Shown: piece by piece, positions 13,426-26,400 of the stretch
How the letters are laid out: every line of letters begins with the position of its first letter
Numbering within the stretch: position 1 is the stretch's first letter
Origin: Larus michahellis
Lineage: Eukaryota; Chordata; Aves; Charadriiformes; Laridae
Length of the DNA stretch: 64,000 nucleotides
NCBI RefSeq assembly: GCF_964199755.1
Contig: NC_133897.1
Coordinates: 122,036,552 to 122,100,551 of the forward strand
Direction: 5' to 3'
Notes under the pieces: generated by a model
Seen by the model: only the letters and a program-made list of their open reading frames with translations
The model's database searches: none
What the model was told of the DNA's origin: nothing
Position numbers and translations under genes: made by a program

Positions 13426-15459
13426 GACACACTAATTCACAGATGCTCTTAAGAGTTGTGCACTTTGCTATGTCTTGTAAATGCTGTGCCATTTGTGAAA
13501 TGTCTGCAGAACCTGGCAGACGAGATTGTTTTATTGTAGGCAAGCAGACCTACAAGAATATCTGACAAAAGCGTCTTCAGGGTTCTTTTAGAATTGGAGA
13601 AACTAGCAATGAGAGGGTACAAACACTACCTAGTCCCTTCTCAGAACAGTGTGCATTCAAGCTTGCTCTACATGCCAGGTTTCTTTTGTGTCCTGTTGCG
13701 GGGTATGTTTGAAAACACGTAGGAGACAAAATCCAGGGCCTTCACCATGAGAAGAGTTCTCAATGATGTTAAAAATGATGCTTCCCAGTGAATTACCGGA
13801 CTCCTACTAGGGTCAGAGCATGGACTTTTTTATCCCCCTCATAAGTAAAGTAGGTCTGTACTGTTTCTTAGTCTCCACTTTGGGAAGGATCAGTTTCCAC
13901 CAGTTTCTTTATTTTCCAGACCTAACCAGCCTTATTCTATTCCCCTCCCCTCCCCCCCACCCCAGTCATATATCTCTATTTTTGTGGACATGATCAAGAA
14001 AGAAAGAACCAGGAAAACAAATTTTATGTTTATTCCCCCACCATCCCCCGAACTGTTAGGGAACTGAAAAAACAAACCAAAACAAAACCACAAAAAAACC
14101 CGGAAAAAGTCATCACTGCCAAATGTGTTTTGTGGAAAGCATCTAATTCCATTTTAAATCTTTGCCTTCAATCCTCTGCGTACATTTAGGATGTGTTCCT
14201 CAGCTCCATGAAGCTGCAGGTCATTTCCCAGGGCTTAGTGACAGAATACTGTTTTTATGAACTTGCTTAAGTTTATGAGGATGCTTAGTCCCTGAGAAAA
14301 GTGCTCCTTACTATTACTTTATATTCTTTCTCTACTGTTGTGTTTCTGTCTCTCTTTTTTCCTCTGTATGTATTTCCCTACAGCAATTCTCATAAGTTTA
14401 TGCTGTTTCTCTCCCACTCCCCTTTCTGTCTTTTAAAGTAATCAGCAATTAAATAGCTAAGATTATATTACTTAGCTACCAAGTATTATCTCATATTCTG
14501 TATGTTTTATAAGCTCCTCTGGCTGTACCCTCAATATCTCGGGGCCGATGTGAGCCTCAGGGATAAATAGAGTAATTAAGAAACTTCGCATCAATAATTT
14601 CCAGAGTTCGCCTGCCATGTTTACTTCTATGGCTTGGAGGAGTTTATGTTTCTCAGAATGTGTTTGCAGTTTGAAAGAATCTAAACGTCTCACCAGTCAG
14701 ATTTTTTTTATTATTATTTTTTTAATGCTAGAAGCATTTACTTTGTTGGGTTTTTTTCGAGGGGCAGGTATTTTTTTTTGTATTGTAGAGACTAGGATGA
14801 TGTTTAAAAAGAAAAGCATCTCAGGCAGACCTGCTTTTTAACAGTAGTAGGCACTTGTTTTCTCGAAAGCCTTGCATCAGGTTCTCTGTTTTTGGAGGCA
14901 TGGACAGAAAACAGTAGGATGATGGTAGGTTTTTTCTCCAGGGTACCAGTTGTGGCAGTAGTGTCACAGAAGGTGTGATTTATGTGCCACCTCAGTTGTG
15001 AGACTGTCCAAACTTCAGTAGTTTTGTCTTACGAATTTTTCTTCTTTCATTATTCAAACCACAAGAGGGCACTGAATATTTTCGGGTCATCTCTAAATGA
15101 GTATAATCGTTCACTAAGTAGTTGTACTCTGAGATACTTTTAGATATGGGATTTCTATTTGTTACATTTCATAAAACATAACGAATCTTTTATATGTTTT
15201 CGGGATTGAGAGACTGTCTGGGGTCATTCCAATCTACAGAAAGAATATTTCTAATTTACTTGAAAACCTCAAACTTAACCCGTTTACTTGCGTGGCTTCT
15301 CATCTGTGGTAAGCAAGCTGTGTTCCCCTAGGACTCCACTCGGGGAAGAACTGAGTCACCCCAATTCACGAGTGAACATAAAACGTAACGTGTTGATGCA
15401 AACTCCGTGTACTTGCCAGACCTTTTCCTCCCCAAACTCGTTTTTTTGGAGGTTGTCTT
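13426..15459. other. intergenic, nothing recognisable
   Basis: AT-rich sequence with short poly-purine and poly-T runs. No gene, LINE or RNA signature was seen. Confidence 0.55.
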
Positions 15460-15720
15460 TAAAGCCACAGCGTTGCAGTGCGCGTAGGAATCACGCGGGG
15501 GCGTCTGAGGACTGTCGCATTCGGTGACACCGAGCCCACAGGGCTGGGGCTGAATTTTGACTTTTTGCTTTCTGAAACTGCACGCCCGCCAGCGACCTCG
15601 CTAATTACATTTCCCAGCTGCCGCGGGGAGGAGATCAGCCCGGTGCCAAGTACAGGTATGGTTCATTACCCCCGCCTATTGCTTAAGTCTTTTAAGTTGT
15701 TCTTTGGCTGGGCGCGCAAT
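15460..15720 (+). promoter_or_regulatory. isolated GC/CpG-rich block, possible unannotated promoter
   Basis: A roughly 260-bp island rich in CpG (gcgcg, acgcggggg, ccgcggg, gggcgcgc) within CpG-poor DNA. At 15603-15621 it contains aattacatttcccagctgc, which resembles the ZNF143/THAP11-type element (ACTACAATTCCCAGMATGC, from memory). A good 5' splice-site match, acag|gtatgg, lies at the end of 15655. Together these could be the promoter and first exon of a + strand non-coding transcript. No coding assignment can be supported. Confidence 0.35.
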
Positions 15721-18700
15721 AGTTTGGGGTTGCTACAGGTCTCTGGAATGAAGACGGAAATTCCCCCAGCTAAGGCTCACGCTCTGTCACCCCAAGAGAG
15801 ACCTAGGTATCCCTGGAGTATGCTTCTGTAGTGGCATGATACTTAGTGGCCAGCTACAGCCGCTTTAGTAGCCGCATACCAGTCACGGTTCGTTCCACAC
15901 TGTAATCTGATTCATATTTGTCATAAAATATGCTTGTATAAAAACATGGTGGACATGATTCAGATTCCTGTGAAAGGGGGAGAGGTGTAATCCTGTATGA
16001 GTGATTATTTAATTTGTGAAACATTGTTTTCTCACACAAAAGAAAGGGTAACTGTTAAAGTACCTGTCTGAAGTGGCAATGGGCAGCAAGGGGTGCAATG
16101 TTACACACCCTGGCTTCCGCTGTTTGCTTTTTTAACCTTTTTAATTTACCTGTAGCTAAGCCGTGGGAGGAAACTGGAGGTCTGCTTCATTTTCTTGGTA
16201 ACTCTTAATCAAAGCAAACCTGTCTCGTTTGCTCCTCTGCAAGAAGATGGAACACTTGATTTGGTATCTGTTTTAATTTTCACTTTTTTACATTATATTC
16301 CATATGACGCCTGCTAGGTTTGTGAACACTGGAGTTTCCTGACTTGAAATACTTGGGTGTTCAACTCGAAACTTTTGGGATTTGACTGAGGGTCTCTTAT
16401 CTTGCAGGTTTATCTGACAACTCTTATCTTCACTGGTGCTTTTGCCTCATCGCCAAGGAGATACTATTGTAATGTTACCCCCGTTTGGGACATTAACTGA
16501 AAAAGTGAAACTAATTTGTGCAAGATAATGCAGGAAGTTTGAGACAGAGCGAGGAACAATCTGCTGAGAATAATACACCGTTTTAATATCCTCCTACTAT
16601 ATTTGGTCTATAAGCACTGCTAAGTGAGGTACATAATGCTCTACAAGCCAGCACTTTTCTAGATTATTTACTGAATTCATATCACTTGAAGTTGACATTG
16701 AAACTCGTGATCAGTCAGGTTCCACCCAAATGTCAAGAAGCAATCATGAATCACCTTTGTTCACTGAGCAGGATACCGATAGCAAAATTATCAAAGCATC
16801 TGTGCTGAAATGCAGAAGATCAACAAACCTATTCAAATGTGAAACTACCTACAAGAAATGCTAGAAAATCTCTGTCTGTATAGAGCTATTTTTAGTTGTT
16901 TCTATGGTTCTCTGTAGTTAACTGACATTGCATTTTGAACTTAAGTTCCTTTGGCTTTTAAAAAGAGCATTCTCGCTCTCCTGTACGCCACTTATTCTTT
17001 CCAATCTCTTTGCTCCCGTTACTGTCTCTTCCCATTTTATTATCTGCAGATGTAGCTTTACGAAGAAGACAAAAGCAGGTGTTGTTTCCTGTCTGCGTTG
17101 GGCGATGCCTGATGGATGTTCCTTCTGCAACAAGGCAGCGGGATAATGAGCACTGCGGTGTTATGATCACCTGTGCTGCAGTGGTGCCCACTGGCCACAG
17201 TGCTACTGGGCCGACACAGAGAGACGGTCGGTGCCTGTCCAAGGGAACACGCTCTCTGCTCCGTGGTGCTCACCATCTGCCAGGTGCCGGCCAGGTGAAC
17301 TCAGCAGGAGATCCTAGCGGTCACTGCAACAAATCTGCAGCAAACTCCGCATCAAGTTCTGCTGTCTTTCCTTTTCATTGCTTCTACTAGCGGCAAGGGA
17401 GCGTGTGGAACTGTGGGGAGAGAAATGTAACTGACTGGCAAAAGCTCAGATTTTGCAGGTGTCTCTTGTAGTTACTCAGGGCTCATTAGATAGCTTAGCA
17501 CCCATAAAAGTTGTGAAACACGTTCAAGGCAAAGAATTGCAAGAAAGGAAAAAGCAATTAACAAGCTAAAGACCTGCGCCTTCTGCTTTGTGTTTAATGT
17601 TTTTACTTTTCCTCAAACACAGAGCTTGTAGTCAGGACACCGATGATCTGCAGATCAAAATGATAACAGAAATAACGTCCTTGAATTCCACAGGTCCCTG
17701 ACTGTATCAAGAAAGAACAGACGTTACTTTTGGCTATTTTATGCCAAGTAACTGTAGAATGAAGACGAGATCTAAGACTGCCATTCTTTTTGTACATCTG
17801 AAAATGCACACCTTCTATTCAAATAAGGTGCACTGTCCTTTACTAATTCATCTCCAGTAATCCTCAGTTATTTCTTACTGTGGGCCTTGGTCTTAGGAGT
17901 ATGATATGGTGATAGTGTTTTTCATCTTCAAAGAAAAATGCAAGGAGTCATGTAGCAAAACCCTTAAGGAAAATAAGGGGTAAGTACATTGCCTGAACAG
18001 ACAGTAAGTCAGTGATAAAGCAAGATGTTTGTCATTGTAGAGAATGTGATCACAAAAGTAGATAAGGTCTGTAGAAACAATCTTGCATGATTAGATAGAA
18101 TAAAAACTTCCGTAAGATTGCCCATCTATTACTTTCTCCTCAACATGTGTTAAAAAAACATTTAGCTACTTCATGGGTGACGCTGAAATTAAGGCAGGAG
18201 TTCTTGGCATAAAAAGTCCTGACATTCTGTTGTTCACATATTGTTTAACTTTCTGTTGCTTGTTTTATTATACCAGATGACTGGTTGAGGTGTCAAATCT
18301 CTGTGTTTAACTAGTTAAAAAGCAGTGTGAATTGGAGGCAGAATCTGTGTAGAGACTGTATTTTACAATGCAGGGTTAGCATATAACTTTGATGTCTTCT
18401 CTATTTGGTGTTACTATACGCCAATTCCAACACCTTCTAGTGTTTTTCTGGGTAATTCACTTTTTAGTCAGTCCTGAGAGCAGTGGTGGTCTTGACACAA
18501 AGGTTCATACAGCCCTTCTTTGGGACAGGAAAATCATCCTCCTATCTCCAATTTCAAAGAGGTTGGTGTGAGGTCTCAGTGCTGGTTGATGAATCTTAGA
18601 AGTGGGGATGTGGGAACGGAGAGCAGATTGTTTTGATTGTTTGCATGTAAAAGGGACCAAAGAAGTAGAAAAACAGGCTTTTAGCCTTTCCTCCAACACC

Positions 18701-19562
18701 AAGTAGTAAGACCAAAATGTGCTATTCCTTTGAGTTCATCATATTCCACCATCTCAAGAAAACACCTGTAATGTACTGTAATCAAGGAATAACAGGTGAA
18801 GCTACACTGGCCTTTTAGTTTTGATCAAGGGTGTATTTTTTTAAGCAAGTATTATCGTCATTACCATTCCCACTTACCATGCTTTAGTTCCCATAACAGA
18901 GCAATTTTGGAGTGTGCAAATTGAATTCCTTTGATTTGAAACTAAACCAGAATATGTTCTTCAGATCCCCACCTAATGCAGTCCAGTTGCTGCCACTTGC
19001 TGTCCAGCCCTTGGGATCAAATCAGAGCCAGTCTGAAGTAAAATCCTTTGAGATGTGTACAGCATAGGTGCCAGGCTCTTAGCACAACGTGTTTCAATGT
19101 ATGGATCTGTTCCAGTTGGTTTGAAGTACTCGTTATTGAGGACATAACCAAACTAACCTAGAGAGGCTCCAGAAGGAGAACTACCATCTTCTCCCAGCAG
19201 CTGAAGGTAACTGTGCAGAATTCAAGGACTGCTGAACTCGCGGAAGAGATCTTGACAAAATAGCGTTTCAATCTCCCAAATATCACTGATTTAAGAACAA
19301 TGGATACATCATTACTGGTGGGTAGAGGATTACAATGCTTATTGTTACTTTTGTAGAAAAAACCTAACATTATAAGAGCAACAATATCTACAGCTGCTAC
19401 TTCGCAATGGATCAGCAATGAAATAAGTGTGGATCTGAGTGTCAAGAAATTGTTCTGGTGTCCTCATTACTTAGGAACAACCCATTCTTATTAGCTTTCT
19501 TATCAGCTCTGATACTTGGAACAGTATGAGAAATGTTATTAATTTTGACGTAATCATTTCAT
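15721..19562. other. intergenic, no gene recognised
   Basis: Only short open frames on both strands, none with a recognisable domain. A mildly GC-richer stretch at 17.04-17.40 kb carries overlapping frames on both strands that look compositional. No LINE signature was noticed. Confidence 0.5.
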
Positions 19563-22396
19563 TGAATCATAGAATCATTTAGATTGGAAAAGACCTTTAA
19601 GATCATCAAGTCCAACCTTTAACCTAGCACTGCCAAATCCGCCACTAACCCATGTCCCTAAGCACCACATCTACCTGTCTTTTGAATACCTCCAGGGATG
19701 GGGACTCAACCACTTCCCTGGGCAGCCTGTTCCAATGCTTCACAACACTTTTAGTGAAGAAATTTTTCCTAATATGCAATCCAAACCTCCCCTGGTGCAA
19801 CTTGAGGCCATTTCCTCTTGTCATATTGCTTGTTACTTGGGAAAAGAGACTGACACCCACTTCACTACAGCCTCCTTTCTGGTAGTTGTAGGGGGCCATA
19901 AGGTCTCCCCTCAGCCTCCTTTTCTCCAGGCTAAACAGCCCCAGTTCCCTCAGCGGCTCCTCATATGACTTGTTCTCTAGACTCCTCATCAGCTTCATTG
20001 CCCTTTTCTGGACTCGCTCCAGCACCTTGATGTCCCTCGTGTAGCGAGAGGCCCAAAACTGAACACAGTGCTTAAGGTGTGGCCTCACCACAGGGCCGAG
20101 CACAGGTGGACAACCATTTCCCTAATCCTGCTGTCCATGCTATTTCTGCTACAAGCCAGGATGCTGTTGGCCTTCTTGGCCACCTGGGCACACTGCTGGC
20201 TCATGTTCAGCCAGCTGTTGACCAACCACCCCTGGTCCTTTTACTCTGGGCAGCTTTCCAGCCACTCTTCCCCAAGCCTGTAGTGATGCCTGGGGTTGTT
20301 GTGACCCTGGTGCAGGACCCGGCACTTGGCCTTGCTGAATCTCATACCATTGGCCTTGGTCCATTTATCCATCCTGTCCAGGTCCCTCTGCAAAACCATC
20401 CTACCAAGCAGATCAACACTCCCACCCAACTTGGTGCTGTCTGCAAACCTATCGAGGGGCACTCAATCCCCTTGTCCAGATCGTTGATAAAGATACTAAA
20501 CAGAAATGGCTCCAGTACTGAGCCCTGGGGAACACCACTTGTGACCAGCTGCCAACTGGATTTAACTCCATTCGCTAAAACTCTTTGGGCCTGGCCAGCC
20601 AGCCAGTTTTTTACCCAGCGAAGAGTACATCCATACAAGCCATGAGCAGCCAGTTTCTCCAGGAGAGTGCTTTGGGAAATGGTGTCAAAGCCTTACTAAA
20701 GTCCAGCTAAACAACATCCACAGACTTTCCCTCATCCACTAACCTGGACACCTCATCATAGAAGGAGACCAGGTTAGTAAAGCAGGACCTGCCTTTTACA
20801 GACCCATACTGACTGGGCCTGATCACCTGGCTGTCCTCTATATGCTGCATGATGGCACTCAAGAGGATCTGCTCCATAACCTTCCCCAGCACTGAGGTCA
20901 GACTGACAGGCCTGTCATACCCCGGATCCTCCTTGCAGCCCTTCTTGTAGATAGGTGTCACGTTCATTAGCCTCCAGTCAACTGGGACCTCCCCAGTTAA
21001 CCAGGGCTGCTGATAAATGATGGAAAGTGGCCTGGTGAGAACTTCCACCAGCTCCCTTAGTACCCTTGGGTGGATCCCATCAGGACTTGTGTGTGTCAAA
21101 GTGGTATAGCAGGTCACTAACCATTTCCCCTTGGGTTGTGGGGGGTTCAAACTGCTCCTCATCCCTGTTGTCCAGCTCAGGGCGTTGGGTCCCCTGAGAA
21201 CAATTGGTATTGTTATTAAAGACTGAGGCAAAGAAGGCATTAAGCACCTCAGCCGTTTCCTCATCCTTTGTCACTATGTTTCCCCTGGCACCCAATAAAG
21301 GATGGAGACTCTCCTTAGCCCTCCTTTTGTTGTTAATGTATTTATAGAAACATTTTTTATTCTTTTACAGCAGTAGCCAGATTAAGTTATACTTGGGCTT
21401 TGGCCTTTCTAATTTTCTCTCTGCTTAACCTCACGACATCCTCATAGTCCTCCTGAGTTGCCTGCCCCTTCTTCCAAAGGTCATAAACTCTCCTTTTTTT
21501 TTCCTGAGTTCCACCCAAAGCTTTCTGGTTTTTTCTGTCTTTTTCCCCACCAGCTTGTCTTTCAGCACATAGGGACAGCCTGCTCCTGCACCTTGAAGAT
21601 TTCCTTGAAGAATGTCCAGCCTTCCTGGACTCCTTTGCCCTTCAGGATTCCTCCCAAGGGACTCTGTCATCCAGTCTCCTAAACAGGCCTAAGTCTGCCC
21701 TCTGGAAGTCCAAGGTAGCAGTTCCGCTGACCCCCTCCTTACTTCTTCAAGAATCAAAAACTCTATCATTTAGTGATTGCTATTACCAAGACAGCCTCCA
21801 ACCATCACATGACCCAGAAGTCCTTCTCTGTTTGCGAACAGTAGGTCCAGTGGCGCACCTTCCCTAGTTGGCTCCCTCACCAGCTGTGTCAGGAAATTAT
21901 TTTCCACGCACTCCAGGCACCTCCTAGACTGTTCCCTCTCAGCTGTATTGTATTTCTAGCAGATATGGGGTAAGTTGAAATCCCCCATGAAAAGAAGGGC
22001 TAGTGATTGTGAGACTTCTCCCAGCTGCTAATAGAGTGTTTCATCTGCCTCTGCATCCTGGTTGGGCAGTCTGTAACAGACTCCCACCATGATATCTGCC
22101 TTGCTGGCCTTGCCCCCTGATTCTTACCCATAAACACCCAACCCTATTGTCACCATCATTAAGCTCTACACAATCAAAACAATCCCTAACATACAGGTCT
22201 ACCCCACGACCTCTCCTTCCTTCCTTTCCTATCCCTTCCGAAGAGTTTATAGCCATCCATTGCAGCACTCCAGTTGTGTGAGTCATCCCACCATGTTTCT
22301 CTAATGGCAACGATATAATAATTTTCCTGTTGCACAATGGCTTCCAGCTCCTCCGTTTGTTGCCCATGCTGCATGTATTGGTGTAGATGCACTTCG
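19563..22396 (-). mobile_element. long CR1 LINE copy (about 2.8 kb), minus strand
   Basis: The largest retroposon in the window. Read on the minus strand from 22396 it gives the middle of the ORF2 endonuclease (RETWWDDSHNWSAAMDGYKL), a linker, the reverse transcriptase ([77 protein letters not shown]) and a degenerate active site, FADSTKLGG in place of FADD. The C-terminal region follows ([20 protein letters not shown]), then the 3' UTR ending at 19563 with the cattgaatcatagaatcat terminus. Several frameshifts split the frame, and the 5' end is truncated within the endonuclease. It is inactive. It lies 1-4 kb upstream of MEP1B and antisense to it. Confidence 0.95.
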
Positions 22397-22911
22397 TTTT
22401 AGGAGTCTATATTTACAATAGAAAATCTAAATGCCATTTTTAGTTTTTATGACATTCTAACCAGGTAGTTGGTCTGGGAAAGTAAAAGGTTAGTCAAGTC
22501 TGATCATACAATTACCACAAGTACCTTCAGTTTAAGCATAAGAAGAAACTGTGGCAATTTCAGCACTCTCTGGCAGCTAGTAAGTGGTCCAGATGGCTGA
22601 AGTTGGAAGAAACTACAACTCCAAAGAGTACCAGACAGAAGTGATAGTAAAATGGCGCTGATATTAAAAAAATTAATATTTATGGAATTTTTAAGTAATC
22701 CAGAAGAATACATTATTTGAGTTAGTGACAAATACAGTGTTTCACACATATCAACAATAGAAATGGCATTGCCTTTTCTAACAGCAAGATACTGAAAGTG
22801 TTGCTGACAGATTTTTATGTGCACACATTTCCTATTTTCATTTTCTGTCAAAAAATACAAGAGTCTTGCCAAGAGTCTTGCTAGCTTTCAGTTGTTCAAA
22901 AGGTTTTATTC
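22397..22911. other. short unique spacer between two CR1 copies
   Basis: AT-rich. The frame at 22504-22872 (minus) has no recognisable domain and is probably spurious. Confidence 0.5.
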
Positions 22912-23213
22912 ACTGAATCACAGGACGGTTGAGGTGGGAAGGCACCTCTGGAGACCGCCTAGTCCAACAACCCCGCTAACAGCAGGTTGCTTAGGGCTGT
23001 GTCTGGTTGGGTTTTGACCATCTCCAAGGATGGAGACTCCACAACTTCTCTGGGCAACCAGCTCCAATGCTTAAAATCCCTTCGAATAAAAAAAGGTTTT
23101 CTTATATTCAAATGGAATTTCCTGTATTTCAATGTATCCATTTCCTCTGTGTTTCCATTTGCTTGTGTCCATTTCATCCTGTACTTGAGTTTGTGTCCAA
23201 TATTTTTTCTCAC
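22912..23213 (-). mobile_element. CR1 LINE 3' fragment upstream of MEP1B
   Basis: Starts with the CR1 3' terminus in reverse (actgaatcacagg, then gttgaggtgggaaggcacctctgg). It reads on the minus strand into FHLNIRKPFFIRRDFKHWSW and [13 protein letters not shown], the ORF2 C-terminus. It ends about 200 bp before the MEP1B start codon, so the proximal MEP1B promoter is squeezed between it and exon 1. Confidence 0.9.
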
Positions 23214-23296
23214 AGCGGTGCTTAAAACTAGTTAAAGTATATGATAGTCACTGTAATATAGTCATGATGGAATTTGCTTACTGAGCAAGAAAAAGT

Positions 23297-23342
23297 TATA
23301 TAAGTTAATAGTTAATGAAAGGACAAAGGTTTTGATTTATGG
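23297..23342 (+). promoter_or_regulatory. MEP1B: candidate MEP1B proximal promoter: TATA-like, HNF1-like, HNF4-like, CDX-like sites
   Basis: Within 46 bp: tatataa (23297-23303), gttaatagttaat (23304-23316, close to HNF1 GTTAATNATTAAC), aggacaaaggttt (23320-23332, close to the HNF4 direct repeat AGGTCAAAGGTCA) and tttatgg (23336-23342, CDX consensus). Meprin beta is expressed in intestinal and kidney brush-border epithelium, where these factors drive transcription, so the combination fits. Consensus sequences are recalled; site function is inferred. Confidence 0.5.
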
Positions 23343-23408
23343 TATTTACTGTCTTAAAACCAAGTTGGTCTGAAATTCTGTCCATCCATCTGTTGACTGG
23401 ATAACAAC

Positions 23409-23471
23409 ATGGGCTGGTTTTCTGTGTCTGTGCTCCTAATTTGGCTTCTTCTTCAGGTGGTCTGGAGTAGG
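23409..23471 (+). CDS. MEP1B: MEP1B exon 1 (signal peptide)
   Basis: ATG followed by [20 protein letters not shown] and R: a short n-region, an unbroken hydrophobic core and a small residue before cleavage. Ends in phase 0 at a gtaagt donor. This exon has no useful family identity beyond being a signal sequence, so it rests on position, frame and the donor. Confidence 0.8.
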
Positions 23472-26400
23472 GTAAGTAAACAAAGAACGCATATGCAATG
23501 CAATGCAGCTTAAGATGACTTTGAGAGGAAAAGACTTAAGTATGTCACTTTTGCAAAATAAGAATTCTGGTGTCATCTGCTTGGAAGAGAGAGAAGAATT
23601 TCTGTTTCCTCGGGGTCTTAGTGCTGCTATTCTGAATAGGCCTGGCTATACATGGGAAGAACTTATCTTGCATTCCCTATCTAAGCAAAAGGTCCACTAG
23701 TATTCAAAGTAACGTTACCAGAACAGCAAGTCTGGGGCTAGAAAGCAAGATAAGTATTAAAATTTATTTTGCTACTCCATATTTGAATAGAAATATAATT
23801 TTTTTTTTTTGCTGTAACACGATATATTTGATATTGAAATTGATGCCTTTGTAGCCACTGGATATACTTTCTAATTACTGTCCCTCCAATCCAGCTGAGC
23901 TATTTAATGCCAAAAAATAACAACTGAGATTTTGCATTTCCTGTATTTTGTAGTGAAAATGTAGTATTTTTCTTATCTTGTGATAATTTATTGTAGAAGC
24001 TAGGAAGTTTGGTGATACATGATATAATTATTTCAGAGAACAAAACCCTGTTGAAAGTTCATTTCAGCTCTTCGTTGCTTCAGGGTAATCTACAGAGTAG
24101 TTATTGTGACACTACCTAAGTGGAATAACGTTATCTATTTTAAGTTATGCAACTTAAGTGTCTGCTTCTATGAGTTCAGCTCCAACATCTCACCGTGGCT
24201 GTCGTGTCCTCTTCCTCTCCATGAGCACATGCTCGTGCACCTCCCTAAGTCAAGAGCTCAACCTCATGTCCCCAGCTTTCCCATAGTCCTCCTGTATCCC
24301 CTGCTACCCCAGCCTCGCACTTCCCTTGTATTTCCGCTGCCCATCACAACTAACTGTTCCTCTGTTTCCAACCTTTTGTAAACACAAGTCTCAGCCTTGT
24401 TTAGATTCTTCTACAGGCTTTGGCAAGCATGTAGTAGGTGACACAAGGTGCTACTAACATCTAACAGCTATCACACATTGAACTGGCTCCTAATAACCAG
24501 GTCCTGTGTGAGAGAAGGGCTTCTGATTCCCCCTCTTCCTATCACTACACTCCCTGATAAAGAGCTTCTCCCCATCTTTCCTGTAGGCCCCCTTTAGGTA
24601 CTAGAAGGCTGCTCTAAGGTCTCCCTGGAGTCTTCTCTTCTCCAGGCTGAACAATCCCAACTCTCTCAGCCTGTCCTCATAGCAGAGGTGTTCCAGCCCT
24701 CTGATCATCTTCGTGGCTCTCTGCTGAACCCATTCCAACAGGTCCATGTCCTTCTTGTGCTGAGGACTCCAGAGCTGGACACAGTACTCCAGGTGGGGTC
24801 TCACCAGAGTGGAGCAGAGGGGCAAAATCACCTCCCTTGACCTGCTGGCCACACTTCTTTTAATGCAGCCCAGGATGCGGTTGGCTTTCTGGGCTGCAAG
24901 CGCGCATTGCCTGCTCATGTTGAGCTTCTTGTCCACCAGTACCCCCAAGTCCTTCTCCTCAGAGCTGCTCTCAGGCCATTCTCTGCCCAACCTTTATTGG
25001 TGCCTGGGAGTGCCATGACCCAGGTGCAGCACCTTGCAGTTGGCCTGGTTGAACTTCATGAGGTTCGCACAGGCCCACCTCTCAAGCCATCTCATTATGG
25101 TCTTGCTCCAATATGGAACTTGGATTTTGCACATTGCAGAAACAGCCTTTGAGTTGGTATTCCTGAGGTAAACGGAGCCCAGCTAAGGCACTGAACTGGG
25201 CCTGAGCTGGCCTGGACTCTGCACCCAGTCCTTCAAAGACTTGCTGTGTGACACCGGATAACTCATTCTGTTCCCCCACCTTCAGATTTATGATGGAAAG
25301 TCAAGCTTAGCTTCTATAGGTTCTGTACAGCACCTGACTTGATTTAATAGAAACAATAGGCTCTTTTTTTCCCATTCGTGAAAGACCGTTATGCACTGTC
25401 TGAGTTGGGAGAGAAAAACAATTGTGAAAACTTCAGAGAAGCAGTGCCGGGCGGCTTACTTTTTGGGCAACCTGAAGTGGAGGACACAAAACCAGCCCAT
25501 AAGCAAATAAACATTTCCAGTCAAATGAGAAGGCAGCATGTCCAGTCAATCCAATACAAAGCCATGCGCTAAGTGCTGTCAGTTGAGCTTAAATCTCATC
25601 TCTAATACTGTTGAGAGAGTAACGTGAGCTGCATTTCATTATGTGCCTTTCTAATAATATCTAATAATATCTTTTTTTTCTTCCCTCTCCCCAGCCTGCT
25701 CTGGAGACAACTGGTGAGTTCTGTTTAGAGATCTATTTGTATGCACGGGAGGCAGTCAACAAAAACAGCTGCTCATAAACATCGCTAGGACAGACACAGA
25801 TTTATAATTACTGCTATTGTTATTGCATTAATTTTCACACTTCATAAAGATAACAGCAAGGGCTAATGTCCTACCTCACTTGTCTTCTATTTTTCAGAAA
25901 TAGATGTAGATGGAGGAATTGATCAAGACATCTTTGACATCAATGAAGGTTTTTAAAATTCAGTTTCTCTTTTAATTTTTTTTGGTGATTTTCATTACGG
26001 CAGCCACAGATCAATACAATAACTGAATGTTAATCTCCTCTTCCCTTTAGCTTTAGGACTAGACCTTTTTGAGGGAGACATCAAACTTGATGGGGTGAGT
26101 TCAAATATAAGATATAAAACCAGAAATATGTCATTGACTTACGCAATGTAAATTATCACTGGCTTGGAAATGATTAATGCATCCTGCTCCTACTAACAGT
26201 AAATGCTGTTTATGTAACAATAAACTGAAAATGTTTGGGAATAGATTTCTATCAAATGTCATAGGCAACAAAAGAGTTGGGTGCATTTGCAGAAACATTA
26301 TCCAGAATAAGGTTGGGTTAGCCATTAGATCAATATTATTAGCTTCTTGTTTCCTTTACTGTGGTTTTTATATTTGTACTTTTAAGAGAATTGGCAGCAC

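Noticed and set aside
20079-20645. 188-codon + strand frame
   Set aside because: Antisense shadow of the reverse transcriptase of the minus-strand CR1 at 19563-22396.
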